From a virus: a DNA stretch of 64,000 nucleotides. The stretch covers positions 1 to 64,000 of IMG/VR virus record IMGVR_UViG_3300031565_014867; one strand, given 5' to 3'. Made by a program: the position numbers and the translations under genes. The notes beneath the pieces were generated by a model. It worked only from the letters and a program-made list of their open reading frames with translations. It did no database searches and had not been told where the DNA came from. Below are positions 43,019 to 51,335 of this stretch, in pieces (position 1 is the stretch's first letter; each line of letters opens with the position of its first letter).

Positions 43019-43732
43019 TTAGGCTTTCCTTTCCGCAATGTCCCTGATGCAAGTTTCAACGTCGCCGATCCCCAGTTGGTCGACCAGCCAAGCTACTTGT
43101 TCGTCCAAGCCCGCGTTGTCGATCGATGCCGCCAGATTGCCCGCCGCATCGTGTACCATTTCGTCCAGGTCTTCCGGCTGAAGCCCCAGTTTGCTTGCCG
43201 TATCGACAAGCCGCGCAATGTCCTTCTGTAGCCCGTGTCGTTTCTCTTGTTGCTCCACGAATAGCCAAGCATTGAAATACTCGATATTCGTAGCGGTAAC
43301 GAACACGGCCCCGCCCCCGAATTCGCCTACGCGCGGCTTGGAGCAAGTACCCGCGTAGGTGAGTGACCAACACGCATCGGGCCGAAACGCGCGTAGAAAC
43401 TTCTGGACAAGATGCGCCACCCGATCCACGCAACCGTGTTCCTCGGAGTGAATCCACAAGTGTCGGCCCCGGTCTTCGTCGACGCCTTCGGAAAACGAGT
43501 AGCCGAAGCCGACGTCCTCGCCGAAGTCGGGGTCATAATCTTCCATGTCGCGGTATGCGCGGCAGCCGATCCACGTTGCGTCCCCGGTGTCCCCATTGTC
43601 GGGCAACGTGTCTTCCGTGTACTCTGCGCCGTCGATGACGTGGACCAATTCCAGTTGGTTCTGCAGCCAGTCGACTTCCGCGTCGGTCAGATGCGTTAGC
43701 GTTTCCGAGAATTCCAAGTAGTGATCGGCCAT
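43019..43732 (-). CDS. Acidic accessory protein, unknown
   Basis: 237 residues starting MADHYLEFSETLTHLTDAEV. Strongly acidic N-terminal half; contains LWIHSEEHGCVDRVAHLVQKFLR and, later, GGGAVFVTATNIEYFNAW. The phrase order recalls unknown proteins of phages and plasmids. The C-terminus is a helical acidic tail (DNAGLDEQVAWLVDQLG). A leader with CAACGGGAGACAACC precedes it. No catalytic motif was seen. Confidence 0.75.
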   Translation of the reverse strand: MADHYLEFSETLTHLTDAEVDWLQNQLELVHVIDGAEYTEDTLPDNGDTGDATWIGCRAYRDMEDYDPDFGEDVGFGYSFSEGVDEDRGRHLWIHSEEHGCVDRVAHLVQKFLRAFRPDACWSLTYAGTCSKPRVGEFGGGAVFVTATNIEYFNAWLFVEQQEKRHGLQKDIARLVDTASKLGLQPEDLDEMVHDAAGNLAASIDNAGLDEQVAWLVDQLGIGDVETCIRDIAERKA

Positions 43733-43768
43733 TGGGGTTGTCTCCCGTTGTGTTGTGGTTTGTTGTTC

Positions 43769-44314
43769 TCAGTCGGTTACAATCTCGAAAGGTTCAAGCG
43801 GGGTGACCACGGGGGGCAGTTGTGCGCGTAGTTGCCCGTGCGCGTCCCGTAGCATCGATGCGGCTTTGTCGGTCGATCCGTTCTCCAATTGCTCAAGCGC
43901 GCCGGTCAGCAATTCGTCGACCGGCCGCAACACGGAAGCGTCGACGACCGGTTCGCCATCCGCGTCGGTCGGGATACAAACGGGGTCCTGCCCCGCGCGG
44001 AATTCGACAATCTCGCCGTTGTATACGGCCCCGCCATCGTCGCGCCGGGTGAAGGGGATATCGTGTTCCTGCAGGAATCCTTCCAGGCTATCGAATCGGC
44101 CCCATGATGCTTGCTCGTCGCAAAGGTAGAGAACCGCCGCGCCTTCACAGTCAACGCGGGCCTGCAGCAATTCCTCGGCAGTCTTCGGGGCGAATCGCCC
44201 CGCGCCCCAATCCAGGGCCACCCCCTCGGCGTCAATCTCGCCGCATAGCCCGTCGACCAGTTGTGCGGGAACCTTGCCGCCGATCCAGATTTGCGCCGCC
44301 ATACGTTCGGACAT
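43769..44314 (-). CDS. Accessory protein, unknown
   Basis: 181 residues from MSERMAAQIWIGGKVPAQLV at 44314; the eight upstream codons were rejected because a GGGAG site sits properly before this ATG. Acidic protein containing VALDWGAGRFAPKTAEELLQ and FLQEHDIPFTRRDDG. No family recognised. Part of the early accessory operon. Confidence 0.72.
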   Translation of the reverse strand: MSERMAAQIWIGGKVPAQLVDGLCGEIDAEGVALDWGAGRFAPKTAEELLQARVDCEGAAVLYLCDEQASWGRFDSLEGFLQEHDIPFTRRDDGGAVYNGEIVEFRAGQDPVCIPTDADGEPVVDASVLRPVDELLTGALEQLENGSTDKAASMLRDAHGQLRAQLPPVVTPLEPFEIVTD

Positions 44315-44334
44315 AGTGCTATTCTCCCATCGGT

Positions 44335-44544
44335 TCAAGTAATCAGTTCAAAGGTGAGACTTGCCAACCCGTCGCCCTGGACGGTATACGCTCCGTCCGG
44401 GTGCGCGGTCATGCTGTAGCGTCGCCCCAATACGTTCAAGATGTAGCCGGCTTGTTTGTACGCTTCGCGCCGCGGGTCGCGCGCTTCCACCGTGTTCCCG
44501 CGCTTCGTTTGATAGATAGCCGCAAACGCAATTCCCGTTGTCAT
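44335..44544 (-). CDS. Small accessory protein, unknown
   Basis: 69 residues starting MTTGIAFAAIYQTKRGNTVE. A GGGGAG site precedes the start. Contains RREAYKQAGYILNVLGRRY and ends ASLTFELIT. No motif recognised. Confidence 0.65.
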   Translation of the reverse strand: MTTGIAFAAIYQTKRGNTVEARDPRREAYKQAGYILNVLGRRYSMTAHPDGAYTVQGDGLASLTFELIT

Positions 44545-44560
44545 GGCGCGCCCCTCCCCG

Positions 44561-45088
44561 TTAGCAGTTACGGAAGACGTAAAGCCGGCCCGAATCGCCC
44601 GTTACGCTGTAGTTGTCGCCCATGAAAACGTCCCGCGCGAATGCGTCGTAATCGATGTAGTTCTGGACGTGTTCGGGGACGTCGTGCAAGTAGCATTCGT
44701 CAAACAACTCTTCAGCGTAGGCCCGTTCCGAATCGTATTCCCCGCAATACGCTTCCTGGAACCCGTCCGCCGTTGCGTGGTCGATTCCGACGTTATCCGC
44801 GTAGGCTGCGAACGCTTCCCCGTGTTCTTCAATCAGTGCGCCCACTTCGGCAACCCGGTCGATGTCTTCCCATTCCGAAAGGCGAATACCGCCGAAGTTT
44901 TCGTAATCGTGAATCGCCCACTCCTCGGCAATCGGTTGCCGAGACTTGGCAAGCATGTTTTCGATTGCTTCGCGTATTTCGTCGGCGTCGGTTGCGTCGA
45001 TCCATTCCCCGTGGAGAATGCCCGCGTTGTAGGACGCCAAACAGGCAACGTAGATTCTGGGGGTGTCGGTGTCGGTTGTGGTTGTCAT
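44561..45088 (-). CDS. ardA: ArdA antirestriction protein
   Basis: 175 residues from ATG 45088. ArdA mimics DNA with its acidic surface and blocks type I restriction-modification enzymes. It shows the family's usual features: RIYVACLASYNAGILHGEWI at the N-terminus, EEWAIHDYENFGG, FAAYADNVGIDHATADGF, then FDECYLHDVPEHVQNYID and DAFARDVFMGD near the end. Strongly acidic and of normal length. It lies among small early genes, suiting early expression on entry into a restricting host. Confidence 0.95.
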   Translation of the reverse strand: MTTTTDTDTPRIYVACLASYNAGILHGEWIDATDADEIREAIENMLAKSRQPIAEEWAIHDYENFGGIRLSEWEDIDRVAEVGALIEEHGEAFAAYADNVGIDHATADGFQEAYCGEYDSERAYAEELFDECYLHDVPEHVQNYIDYDAFARDVFMGDNYSVTGDSGRLYVFRNC

Positions 45089-45092
45089 GGTG

Positions 45093-45278
45093 TCAGTTCC
45101 CGTTGTGTTGTGTCGTATCTGCGGTAGTGAATTCTGTATCCGGTGGACATAGGCAAATGTCGCCGTCAACAAACGCCACCCGCTGCAATGCCCCGTTCAC
45201 TGCGGTAGACGATTGGACTACCTTTCGGCCGCGGGCGGTTTCTACGGTCATGCCCTTGCGTAGGTCGGTTGCTATCAT
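45093..45278 (-). CDS. Small accessory protein, unknown
   Basis: 61 residues starting MIATDLRKGMTVETARGRKV, with a GGAG site 5-7 nt before the ATG. The pattern KGMTVETARGRKVV suggests a small SH3-like barrel. No family recognised. Confidence 0.62.
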   Translation of the reverse strand: MIATDLRKGMTVETARGRKVVQSSTAVNGALQRVAFVDGDICLCPPDTEFTTADTTQHNGN

Positions 45279-45290
45279 GGTGTCTCCTTC

Positions 45291-46139
45291 CTACCCGCAA
45301 GGCCACGGGGCAAGATGCAACAAACCGCCGCAATAGGGGCAATGCCCGTTGTGGTCATCGTCTACCCAAACCACGCCCGCGCACGGTTCGGGCCGTTCGG
45401 GTAGGTCGATCGGCAAGCTACGCTGCGCGGGGTCGGGCCGTTCGGGATAGTCGGGCCGTTCGTCGGTTGCCGGGTAGTCTTCCAGGTTTGTGCGGTCCCG
45501 ACCGCAACACCCATCGGGATACCAATTGCAGCTATCGTCGGTGTCCCAATGCTTGCCGCAATCGTCGCAATAGATCGACGCGCGGGCATTGTCGAGAATC
45601 GACGTCCCATCGTAGTCGGCTACGTCAAACGCAACGGGCGTTGTGTATCCGCCCCGCGCGTCGCAACCCCCGTGAATCTGCAGCATGACGTGGACCCCAT
45701 CGTCATCGGTCCAGTAGACGTACTGCAGAATCTGGGAAAGCAAGTCTTCCCCGTTGTACGTGTTGACGGTCAGCGGTTCGCCTTCCCCGTAGATCCCGCT
45801 TGCACCGTCCAGGGTTTCGACAAACGCCCGCGCCGACGGTAGGTCAAGGCGCAGCGCTTCCCGCTCGACGTATTCGCGGTAGCGCTCGTCTAGTTCCGGG
45901 TTGTATTCCAGCCGATCCTTCAGGAAGTGGTAGACGTTGACGGTAGGGAGAATGTCCGATTCCCCGTCCCGTTGCCAGAATTCGAGCCGGCCTTCAGGCT
46001 GCGCTTCAAAGTCTGCGCCCTGATTGGCTTCCCAATTGCGGCCGTAGTGGTCGCCCGAATCCAGGAAGCTACGGCCCGTGTTCTCTTGGAGCATTTCGGC
46101 CAGTTTGTCGGCGGTTGTGTCGGTTACGGTTGCGGTCAT
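45291..46139 (-). CDS. Accessory protein with cysteine clusters, unknown
   Basis: 282 residues from MTATVTDTTADKLAEMLQEN at 46139. The body is acidic; the middle holds DDDGVHVMLQIHGGCDARGG. C-terminal parts hold IYCDDCGKHWD, CCGRDR, and HCPYCGGLL, suggesting zinc binding. It is preceded by a GGAG site and an AC-rich leader. No function recognised. Confidence 0.72.
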   Translation of the reverse strand: MTATVTDTTADKLAEMLQENTGRSFLDSGDHYGRNWEANQGADFEAQPEGRLEFWQRDGESDILPTVNVYHFLKDRLEYNPELDERYREYVEREALRLDLPSARAFVETLDGASGIYGEGEPLTVNTYNGEDLLSQILQYVYWTDDDGVHVMLQIHGGCDARGGYTTPVAFDVADYDGTSILDNARASIYCDDCGKHWDTDDSCNWYPDGCCGRDRTNLEDYPATDERPDYPERPDPAQRSLPIDLPERPEPCAGVVWVDDDHNGHCPYCGGLLHLAPWPCG

Positions 46140-46195
46140 GTTTTTTATCTCCGGTTGGCGGTTGTGGTCGGTTGCGTTGTGTTCGCGGGTGTCGA

Positions 46196-46618
46196 TCAAA
46201 GGGGGCGGCAATGCGGGGGCAAGAGGTTTTCGTCAAGGCAGGCATGGTTGCGGCAATCGGTTCGCCCGCAAGCATCGCAGCGCGTCGCCCCGGCTTCGTT
46301 CCATCGAATCGAAACGTGGTAATGCGCTTCGCCCGTTTCATCGCAGCCGAATTCGGCCGCTACGCTTGGCGTTGTGGGAATTGCCTTCAGCCCCTCTTGC
46401 GCCATGATTCGCGCTTCCATACCTTCCGTATCCCACCCGTCCGTTGCGACTTGCTCTAGGCAATCGTCGATAGCTTCGGCCGGGTTGTCGCCGATGCCCG
46501 TTGCGACATTGGCGAACCGTGTAAAGGCAACCCCGCAACCCTGGAAGTATTGGGAATGCTCTATCCCGTGGTCGATCAATTCAAACTCGCCGATACGCTT
46601 TGCCGTGTTGCTGGCCAT
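46196..46618 (-). CDS. Accessory protein with C-terminal CDACGRTDC motif
   Basis: 140 residues starting MASNTAKRIGEFELIDHGIE. Residues 19-70 resemble small phage proteins of unknown role (HSQYFQGCGVAFTRFANVA). The C-terminus holds RCDACGRTDCRNHACLDE, which may bind zinc. It follows the duplicated leader at 46672-46837, so it begins a transcription unit or a promoted sub-operon. Confidence 0.72.
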   Translation of the reverse strand: MASNTAKRIGEFELIDHGIEHSQYFQGCGVAFTRFANVATGIGDNPAEAIDDCLEQVATDGWDTEGMEARIMAQEGLKAIPTTPSVAAEFGCDETGEAHYHVSIRWNEAGATRCDACGRTDCRNHACLDENLLPPHCRPL

Positions 46619-46671
46619 GTTCGTTGTCTCCCGTTGCGTTGTGGTTCGTTGTGGTTTCGTCGGCCGGGTAT

Positions 46672-46837
46672 CTGAAGCCTTTCCTTCAGACAGCCTTCAG
46701 TCAAACTTGCAAACATCGACTACGATTGCCGCGCAATTGCGCGGCAATGTCGCAATACGCAAGGGGCCGATTGCCCCAACCCGACGCTCCGGCCGAACCA
46801 CACCAAAGTCCTAACGCGCCCTAACTATGTGCTTAAC
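46672..46837 (-). promoter_or_regulatory. Duplicated leader/promoter region with CTGAAG boxes, copy 1
   Basis: Read leftward: an exact 21-bp block (46817-46837, GTTAAGCACATAGTTAGGG), about 110 nt of less similar sequence, then TTGACT and a cluster CTGAAGG...CTGAAGGAAAGGCTTCAG (46672-46706). The same order stands upstream of the 50520-51122 gene. The CTGAAG/CTTCAG boxes look like operator sites. The remaining gap to 47020 holds no gene. Confidence 0.6.
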
Positions 46838-47020
46838 TTCCGGTGAGACTTCTACGGCCGACAACCGCAGGCAAACCAGCGGCGACGCCAACCGTGTAAC
46901 AGCCGCTGGCGCGACTACGCTTATGGCAACCGCCACTCGCTTCGTTCTTTCGGTCTGTGCTGAATCATCCCCAACGCCTTCTTCACGCACGCCAGAATCC
47001 AGACGCGCCCCAAGCACACG

Positions 47021-47296
47021 TCAGTAGGGCAACCGGCCGTAGTGCTTCTGGATTGCCGTCTGCATATACGGTTCCAACACCAGGAACTCGCATACGAAAA
47101 GGATGTACGAATGGTCGTGAATGGGGCTCTTCGGAACCGCTAGGTTGACCTGCACGCGCACGCCGCGGTTCTTCCGGGCGAAGTCCATTGCATACTGGAC
47201 CGCCGTATCGAAGTCGGTCGGGTGAAACTCGGAGATACGTGGCTCGCCGGGGAAGTTGAGAATGATTTGAAGCTGCAAGTCTGGTTTGTTGGGCAT
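47021..47296 (-). CDS. Small accessory protein, unknown
   Basis: 91 residues from MPNKPDLQLQIILNFPGEPR at 47296; the longer frame upstream runs through a structured repeat and is rejected. Contains FDTAVQYAMDFARKNRGVR and ends QKHYGRLPY. No family recognised. Confidence 0.65.
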   Translation of the reverse strand: MPNKPDLQLQIILNFPGEPRISEFHPTDFDTAVQYAMDFARKNRGVRVQVNLAVPKSPIHDHSYILFVCEFLVLEPYMQTAIQKHYGRLPY

Positions 47297-47471
47297 AGTA
47301 GGTTTCCTGATGTTTGCCCGCGCGTGGCGCGACTGTTCGGCCGGTTTCGGATCGAACGGCCGCCCGGGCGAGTGTAAGTAGGACTGACCAGGCCGGCGCG
47401 AACCGGCCAGAAGCGTGAAGAGCATCGGATGAGAACACAGTGCGGTGAGTGTTGCCGCCGTGTCGAAGTGG

Positions 47472-47574
47472 TGTAGTTTGCGTAAGCGCCTGAAGGGGTC
47501 CAAGCGCGAATGGAGCGCCGCCTTGGGGCGGTCCGTTATGACCCTCCCCTTACGGCCGCAAGCGCGAAGCGCCG
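47472..47574 (-). repeat. Structured intergenic element, copy 1
   Basis: About 100 nt, similar to 51967-52060. On the minus strand it holds GGGGAGGGTC...GACCGCCCC, a stem with loop ATAACG and one mismatch, followed by runs of GCGCTT. It lies right after the stop of 47595-47963. A small RNA or terminator/processing site is possible. No gene is seen in 47297-47594. Confidence 0.6.
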
Positions 47575-47594
47575 TCGGCCGTCGCCAAGCGCTA

Positions 47595-47963
47595 TCAATA
47601 CTCGCTCGGGAGCATCAATGTCCCGTTGCAGACATAGAACTTGATTTGCGCCAGCGGGAAGTCAGTGAAGGGAATCTCTTGTGTGATGACGGCCGGTAGG
47701 CCCGAATCGCCGCGCATCGTAAGGACTGCGCTCTTGTCTTCGGCCACGACCAGTTCCCAAAGCTGGAAGTCCACCAGGTCGGGCCGTGACGCGATTCGCT
47801 TGTCCGGCTGGTAGGACGCCACGGCGTCGATCAGCCAGTAGGCCCCACCGTGCTCCGCCATGTGCCGAACACCCTCGGTGTAGACCAGCCGCTTGGTCCA
47901 ATGCTGAAAGAACTCGCTACTGCCGCAGAACTGGATCAGGTCGGATTCTCGAAGCGTCGTCAT
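47595..47963 (-). CDS. DUF6876-like protein
   Basis: 122 residues from MTTLRESDLIQFCGSSEFFQ at 47963. Pattern HWTKRLVYTEGVRHMAEHGG, AYWLIDAVASYQ, FQLWELVV and ITQEIPFTDFPLAQIKFYV matches, by memory, a small domain of unknown function widespread in bacteria and phages. Ends NGTLMLPSEY. Its activity is not known. Confidence 0.8.
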   Translation of the reverse strand: MTTLRESDLIQFCGSSEFFQHWTKRLVYTEGVRHMAEHGGAYWLIDAVASYQPDKRIASRPDLVDFQLWELVVAEDKSAVLTMRGDSGLPAVITQEIPFTDFPLAQIKFYVCNGTLMLPSEY

Positions 47964-48068
47964 GGTGTCGTTCTCCAATGCCAAATGATCGTCGTTGTGA
48001 TTCCGTTTTCAATTCGTTGTCAGTCGACTTTCGGTACGGTGTCCTAGTGAAACGCCATAGGCCGTTGG

Positions 48069-48284
48069 CTAGTCAAGGTTTCGTCTCCGCTTCATTTCGT
48101 CGGTGGTGACAATATCGCCGGAGGGAACCATCCGGTGCATCCCGTTTCCCACCGGGTCAGAACCGATGTCACCGGACACCGGGAGGAGTGGTTCGCGGAT
48201 GACACTACCATCTGCGGCGATGTCATACGCACCCAGAACACGCAAGGGCTTGCCAGTGTCTTTCGCTATCAATCGCTTTGTCAT
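48069..48284 (-). CDS. Small accessory protein, unknown
   Basis: 71 residues starting MTKRLIAKDTGKPLRVLGAY. Contains GDIGSDPVGNGMHRMVPSGD. No motif recognised; preceded by a 15-nt gap to the next upstream gene. Confidence 0.6.
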   Translation of the reverse strand: MTKRLIAKDTGKPLRVLGAYDIAADGSVIREPLLPVSGDIGSDPVGNGMHRMVPSGDIVTTDEMKRRRNLD

Positions 48285-48299
48285 GCCCAGTGCCTCCGA

Positions 48300-48740
48300 T
48301 CAAGCCGGTTGTTCAAGCTGGCCCCATACCACGTCCCAAAGGCGTCCGTCACAGATATACGGCGTGTCGATCAGGTCAGCGCCGAGTTCCTTGCCCAGCC
48401 GCTGAAGGGTTTCTTCGTCGGCCGGTTCGTCCCACAAGCCGATGCCGTGGCCGAGACTGTTCATAAACAGCCGGTACAGGCGAAGCGAAACGTCGGTGCC
48501 GTCGTCGAGCCAACCGGCCCGCTTGAAAACCTCGACGACGGGCACGCCCCAGTGTTCGCCAATGGCCTTGAGGTACTCGTTCGCAATCGGAAGCAGTTCT
48601 TCTTCAGGGCCGTAGTCGGTGATGGAGCACAACTCCGCGCCGGCCGGAGGGCCGTCGCCCCGTTCCTCCATTTCAGACCAGTACAGGTCGGTGTAGGGAA
48701 CGTGAATCGCTTCCAAGAGGATTTGTTTGTCGAATTGCAT
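48300..48740 (-). CDS. Accessory protein, unknown
   Basis: 146 residues starting MQFDKQILLEAIHVPYTDLY. Helical in style, acidic, with GLWDEPADEETLQRLGKELG. No family recognised. The leftward operon context suggests an early phage protein. Confidence 0.7.
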   Translation of the reverse strand: MQFDKQILLEAIHVPYTDLYWSEMEERGDGPPAGAELCSITDYGPEEELLPIANEYLKAIGEHWGVPVVEVFKRAGWLDDGTDVSLRLYRLFMNSLGHGIGLWDEPADEETLQRLGKELGADLIDTPYICDGRLWDVVWGQLEQPA

Positions 48741-48788
48741 CGGGCTGTTCCGTAGTGAGAAGACAAAGGAGAAGAGGGGCGTAGCCGG

Positions 48789-49457
48789 TCAGTCGGTCCA
48801 AGAGAAGAGGGTTCGATTGCGCCGGAAGCGGTCGCGTTTCTGCTGTCGCGTATCCGCCGGGTCCGGCGTCGGCTTGCCCGTGACGACGCAGCCGGCCTGT
48901 TCCAGTTGGTGGGCAATGTTCTCGGCACACTCGCGGCGCACTTCGTCGTGGGCGTAGTCGAAGTCGTCAATCCCGCCCACGCCGTCAGAGAAGCCTTTGT
49001 ATTCGCCCCCGCAGCACCACCACTCCCATCCGTGTTCGTACCACTTGCGGAGTTGGTCAAGCCGCTTGCGGAGCGACAGCGCCACCATTTCCCGGGCAAC
49101 CTGCTTGCTTGCGCCGTTGTCGCGATACCAGCGGTACAGGTCGTCGTCCCATCCGGCGGTGATGACGATGCGCTCGCGGTGGCCGTCGCTGTAGCAGTAG
49201 CCACGGCGCTGGTCGGCTGTATCCCGCCCTTCGTCAAGCCGCGAAACCCGTTCGACCGTATGCACGTATCCGTCGCACCAGTCCCACGGCGTTTCGCCAT
49301 TCATGGTGATATCAGGGAAGACTTCCACGGCCGCCAGAATGTCGTCGAAGTCGACGTAGACGGATTCCACGTCCGTAGTGACCGTGGTATGTACCAGCAC
49401 GTCGCCCGTGCGGATCGTCGTGGTTGCGGTCTTGCTTTGTTTCAGTTGCGTTGTCAT
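48789..49457 (-). CDS. Accessory protein, unknown (MTTQL family)
   Basis: 222 residues starting MTTQLKQSKTATTTIRTGDV. Contains TPWDWCDGYVHTVERVSRLD and WEWWCCGGEYKGFSDG. The first residues MTTQLKQ resemble those of the next upstream gene (MTTQLEQ), so the starts may share ancestry. No family recognised; a Trp/Cys-rich centre could bind a ligand. Confidence 0.7.
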   Translation of the reverse strand: MTTQLKQSKTATTTIRTGDVLVHTTVTTDVESVYVDFDDILAAVEVFPDITMNGETPWDWCDGYVHTVERVSRLDEGRDTADQRRGYCYSDGHRERIVITAGWDDDLYRWYRDNGASKQVAREMVALSLRKRLDQLRKWYEHGWEWWCCGGEYKGFSDGVGGIDDFDYAHDEVRRECAENIAHQLEQAGCVVTGKPTPDPADTRQQKRDRFRRNRTLFSWTD

Positions 49458-49477
49458 GGTTGTTATGCTCCTGTTGA

Positions 49478-50122
49478 TTAGTATTCACTCTGACAATGCG
49501 CTTCTCTCACTTCCTCGATCGCGTCGTCCGCCATCACACTTGTCAACTCGTTTACTGGCATCCCGCCATTACCCTCTTGCGGAAGAAAGCCCTCACGAAA
49601 AGGCGTGTCGAGAATTCGGTCAATCTCGGGCACGCCAAAGTAGCTCACGTCCTCTGTCTGTGTGTCTCCCTCTCGAATCGCCTCCCATAGCTCCTCGTCT
49701 TCGGTGTCTGTGAGTTCGCGGCTTGTCTCCCATTGGCTTCCGAGAAAGTGAAGCTCATAAGTGGCCTCGAAGCTACAAAGGTGGAAGTGTTGGCGACGAT
49801 CAAACACGTAGACACCATACAGCCGACTCGTGCGTTCCAAGATCATTGGATCAACCCAATGTTCCCGTTCGTCGAGTTTGACAATCCACAAGTCGGGGAG
49901 AAGTTCTACGCGCTCGTTTTCTTCCAAGCCCTCATGCCTCCCGTAGCGACGATAGATACGGGGCTCCCGGTTGTTCTCCCATTCGTCTTGCGTGTAAAGC
50001 CAACCGCTGTTGTTCTCGCTGTCGAGGTGAAGCAATGTCCGGTTATCTTCAGCAATGAGAACAGCGGTAGGTTTGAAAGGTGCCCTTGAGTCGCTCATGG
50101 TTTGTTCCAGTTGTGTCGTCAT
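49478..50122 (-). CDS. Accessory protein, unknown (MTTQL family)
   Basis: 214 residues starting MTTQLEQTMSDSRAPFKPTA, with GGGAG before the ATG. Acidic; contains WVDPMILERTSRLYGVYVFD and FREGFLPQEGNGGMPVNE. Only the first seven residues resemble the neighbouring gene. No family recognised. Confidence 0.7.
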   Translation of the reverse strand: MTTQLEQTMSDSRAPFKPTAVLIAEDNRTLLHLDSENNSGWLYTQDEWENNREPRIYRRYGRHEGLEENERVELLPDLWIVKLDEREHWVDPMILERTSRLYGVYVFDRRQHFHLCSFEATYELHFLGSQWETSRELTDTEDEELWEAIREGDTQTEDVSYFGVPEIDRILDTPFREGFLPQEGNGGMPVNELTSVMADDAIEEVREAHCQSEY

Positions 50123-50126
50123 GGTG

Positions 50127-50498
50127 CTATGCTCCCACTTTCAGGTCATAGTCGCGGTAGTAGTCAGCCCACAATTCGGCCACTTCCCCGCCTTCTCGAA
50201 TCGCTTCACACACATACTCGACGCCATCGGTGGTCAACTCGTTTTCGAGCCAAGCGCCGACTTTGTGGCTGTCGTCGAATTCAATGGCGTTGACACACTG
50301 CGGCCCCGCCCCGCAATGTTGCGGGCAATCGGCTTCTCCGCCCCCGTCCGGGTACGGCCCTTTCGGGAATTCCTCGGAATCGTAGCTCCGTTCGTCGTCC
50401 GGATCGGCCGGCGCGAGCCCTTCGCGGGTTATTCGCTCGCGGATTGCTTCCCCGCACTGTTCGCAGTAGATGTCAGCAGCGTAGATGTAGACCAACAT
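50127..50498 (-). CDS. Accessory protein with N-terminal CEQC motif
   Basis: 123 residues starting MLVYIYAADIYCEQCGEAIR. The N-terminal CEQCG pair and later ADCPQHCGAGPQCVN suggest a zinc ribbon. The second half is acidic (VGAWLENELTTDGVEYVCEA). A GGAG site lies before the start. It is similar in style to small phage proteins of unknown function. Confidence 0.72.
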   Translation of the reverse strand: MLVYIYAADIYCEQCGEAIRERITREGLAPADPDDERSYDSEEFPKGPYPDGGGEADCPQHCGAGPQCVNAIEFDDSHKVGAWLENELTTDGVEYVCEAIREGGEVAELWADYYRDYDLKVGA

Positions 50499-50519
50499 GG
50501 CGATTGCTCCTGTTGAACC

Positions 50520-51122
50520 CTATTGAGCGGGGATGAACCGGCCGTGTTCTTCGTCCCAATCCCATCGGTCATAGTCCAGGGGACTGATTCCTTCGGGCGG
50601 GAAGCCGGGGGCGTGATACGTGACGGGGAACGGCATTCCCTTACCGCTGGCGATACCCTCTTGCCCTTCCACGTAGAGGTTGTCGGTGTCGTACCATACG
50701 CCTTGCCCCGACATACTTGGTTGGCCGATGCAGCCGCCTTCAACGAAGTTCCCTTTCAGTGTCAGCCACAATTCGCTCTCGGGAATGCCGAGTCGCCGGG
50801 CAGCTTCTTCGGCCTTGGCGGACATTTCGGCCGTCAGTTCCATCCCGTCGCTTAGGGGCTCGCCGTAGTCGTCACCTTCAACGTCGACGTCGATTGCGAT
50901 GATGCTGCCGTGCTCTTCAGACTCGGCCAGTATGTCGATAGCGTCAGATACGTTGTCGGCTTCGACGATGTAGTGTGGGCCGCCCGTATTGGAGATACAG
51001 ACGGACAGATGCCACGTCTTACCGAACCAGTCGCCGGCGTTGACGACGGGCGCTTCGTAGTCTCTTCCGTCAACAGTCCACTTGGCCGTAACCTTCGGCT
51101 CGCTTGTGTCGTTGCTAGTCAT
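50520..51122 (-). CDS. Accessory protein, unknown
   Basis: 200 residues starting MTSNDTSEPKVTAKWTVDGR. An N-terminal beta-rich region (HLSVCISNTGGPHYIVEADN) and a central helix (MSAKAEEAARRLGIPESELW). Strongly acidic. It follows the second copy of the duplicated leader at 51165-51331, so it heads a transcription unit. No family recognised. Confidence 0.72.
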   Translation of the reverse strand: MTSNDTSEPKVTAKWTVDGRDYEAPVVNAGDWFGKTWHLSVCISNTGGPHYIVEADNVSDAIDILAESEEHGSIIAIDVDVEGDDYGEPLSDGMELTAEMSAKAEEAARRLGIPESELWLTLKGNFVEGGCIGQPSMSGQGVWYDTDNLYVEGQEGIASGKGMPFPVTYHAPGFPPEGISPLDYDRWDWDEEHGRFIPAQ

Positions 51123-51164
51123 GGTTGTTTCTCTTCGATCAAAGTGCGTTGCGTTCGTCTTGTA

Positions 51165-51331
51165 CCTGAAGCATTTCCTTCAGTCGGCCTGAAGTCAAAC
51201 AGGAACCATGCGAAGCAAAACAGCGCGCAAGTGCGCAAGTATTCGGATGCAATTGCTACACACCTAGCCGTGTCCAACGCCATCCCAACCGGACCGGCGC
51301 CGGGCATGTTCGCCCTAACTATGTGCTTAAC
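51165..51331 (-). promoter_or_regulatory. Duplicated leader/promoter region with CTGAAG boxes, copy 2
   Basis: Same order as at 46672-46837: the identical 21-bp block (51311-51331), then a diverged stretch, then TTGACT and the CTGAAG/CTTCAG boxes (51165-51200). The inverted pair here is CTGAAGGAAATGCTTCAG. It stands upstream of the 50520-51122 gene. Confidence 0.6.
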
Positions 51332-51335
51332 CGAT

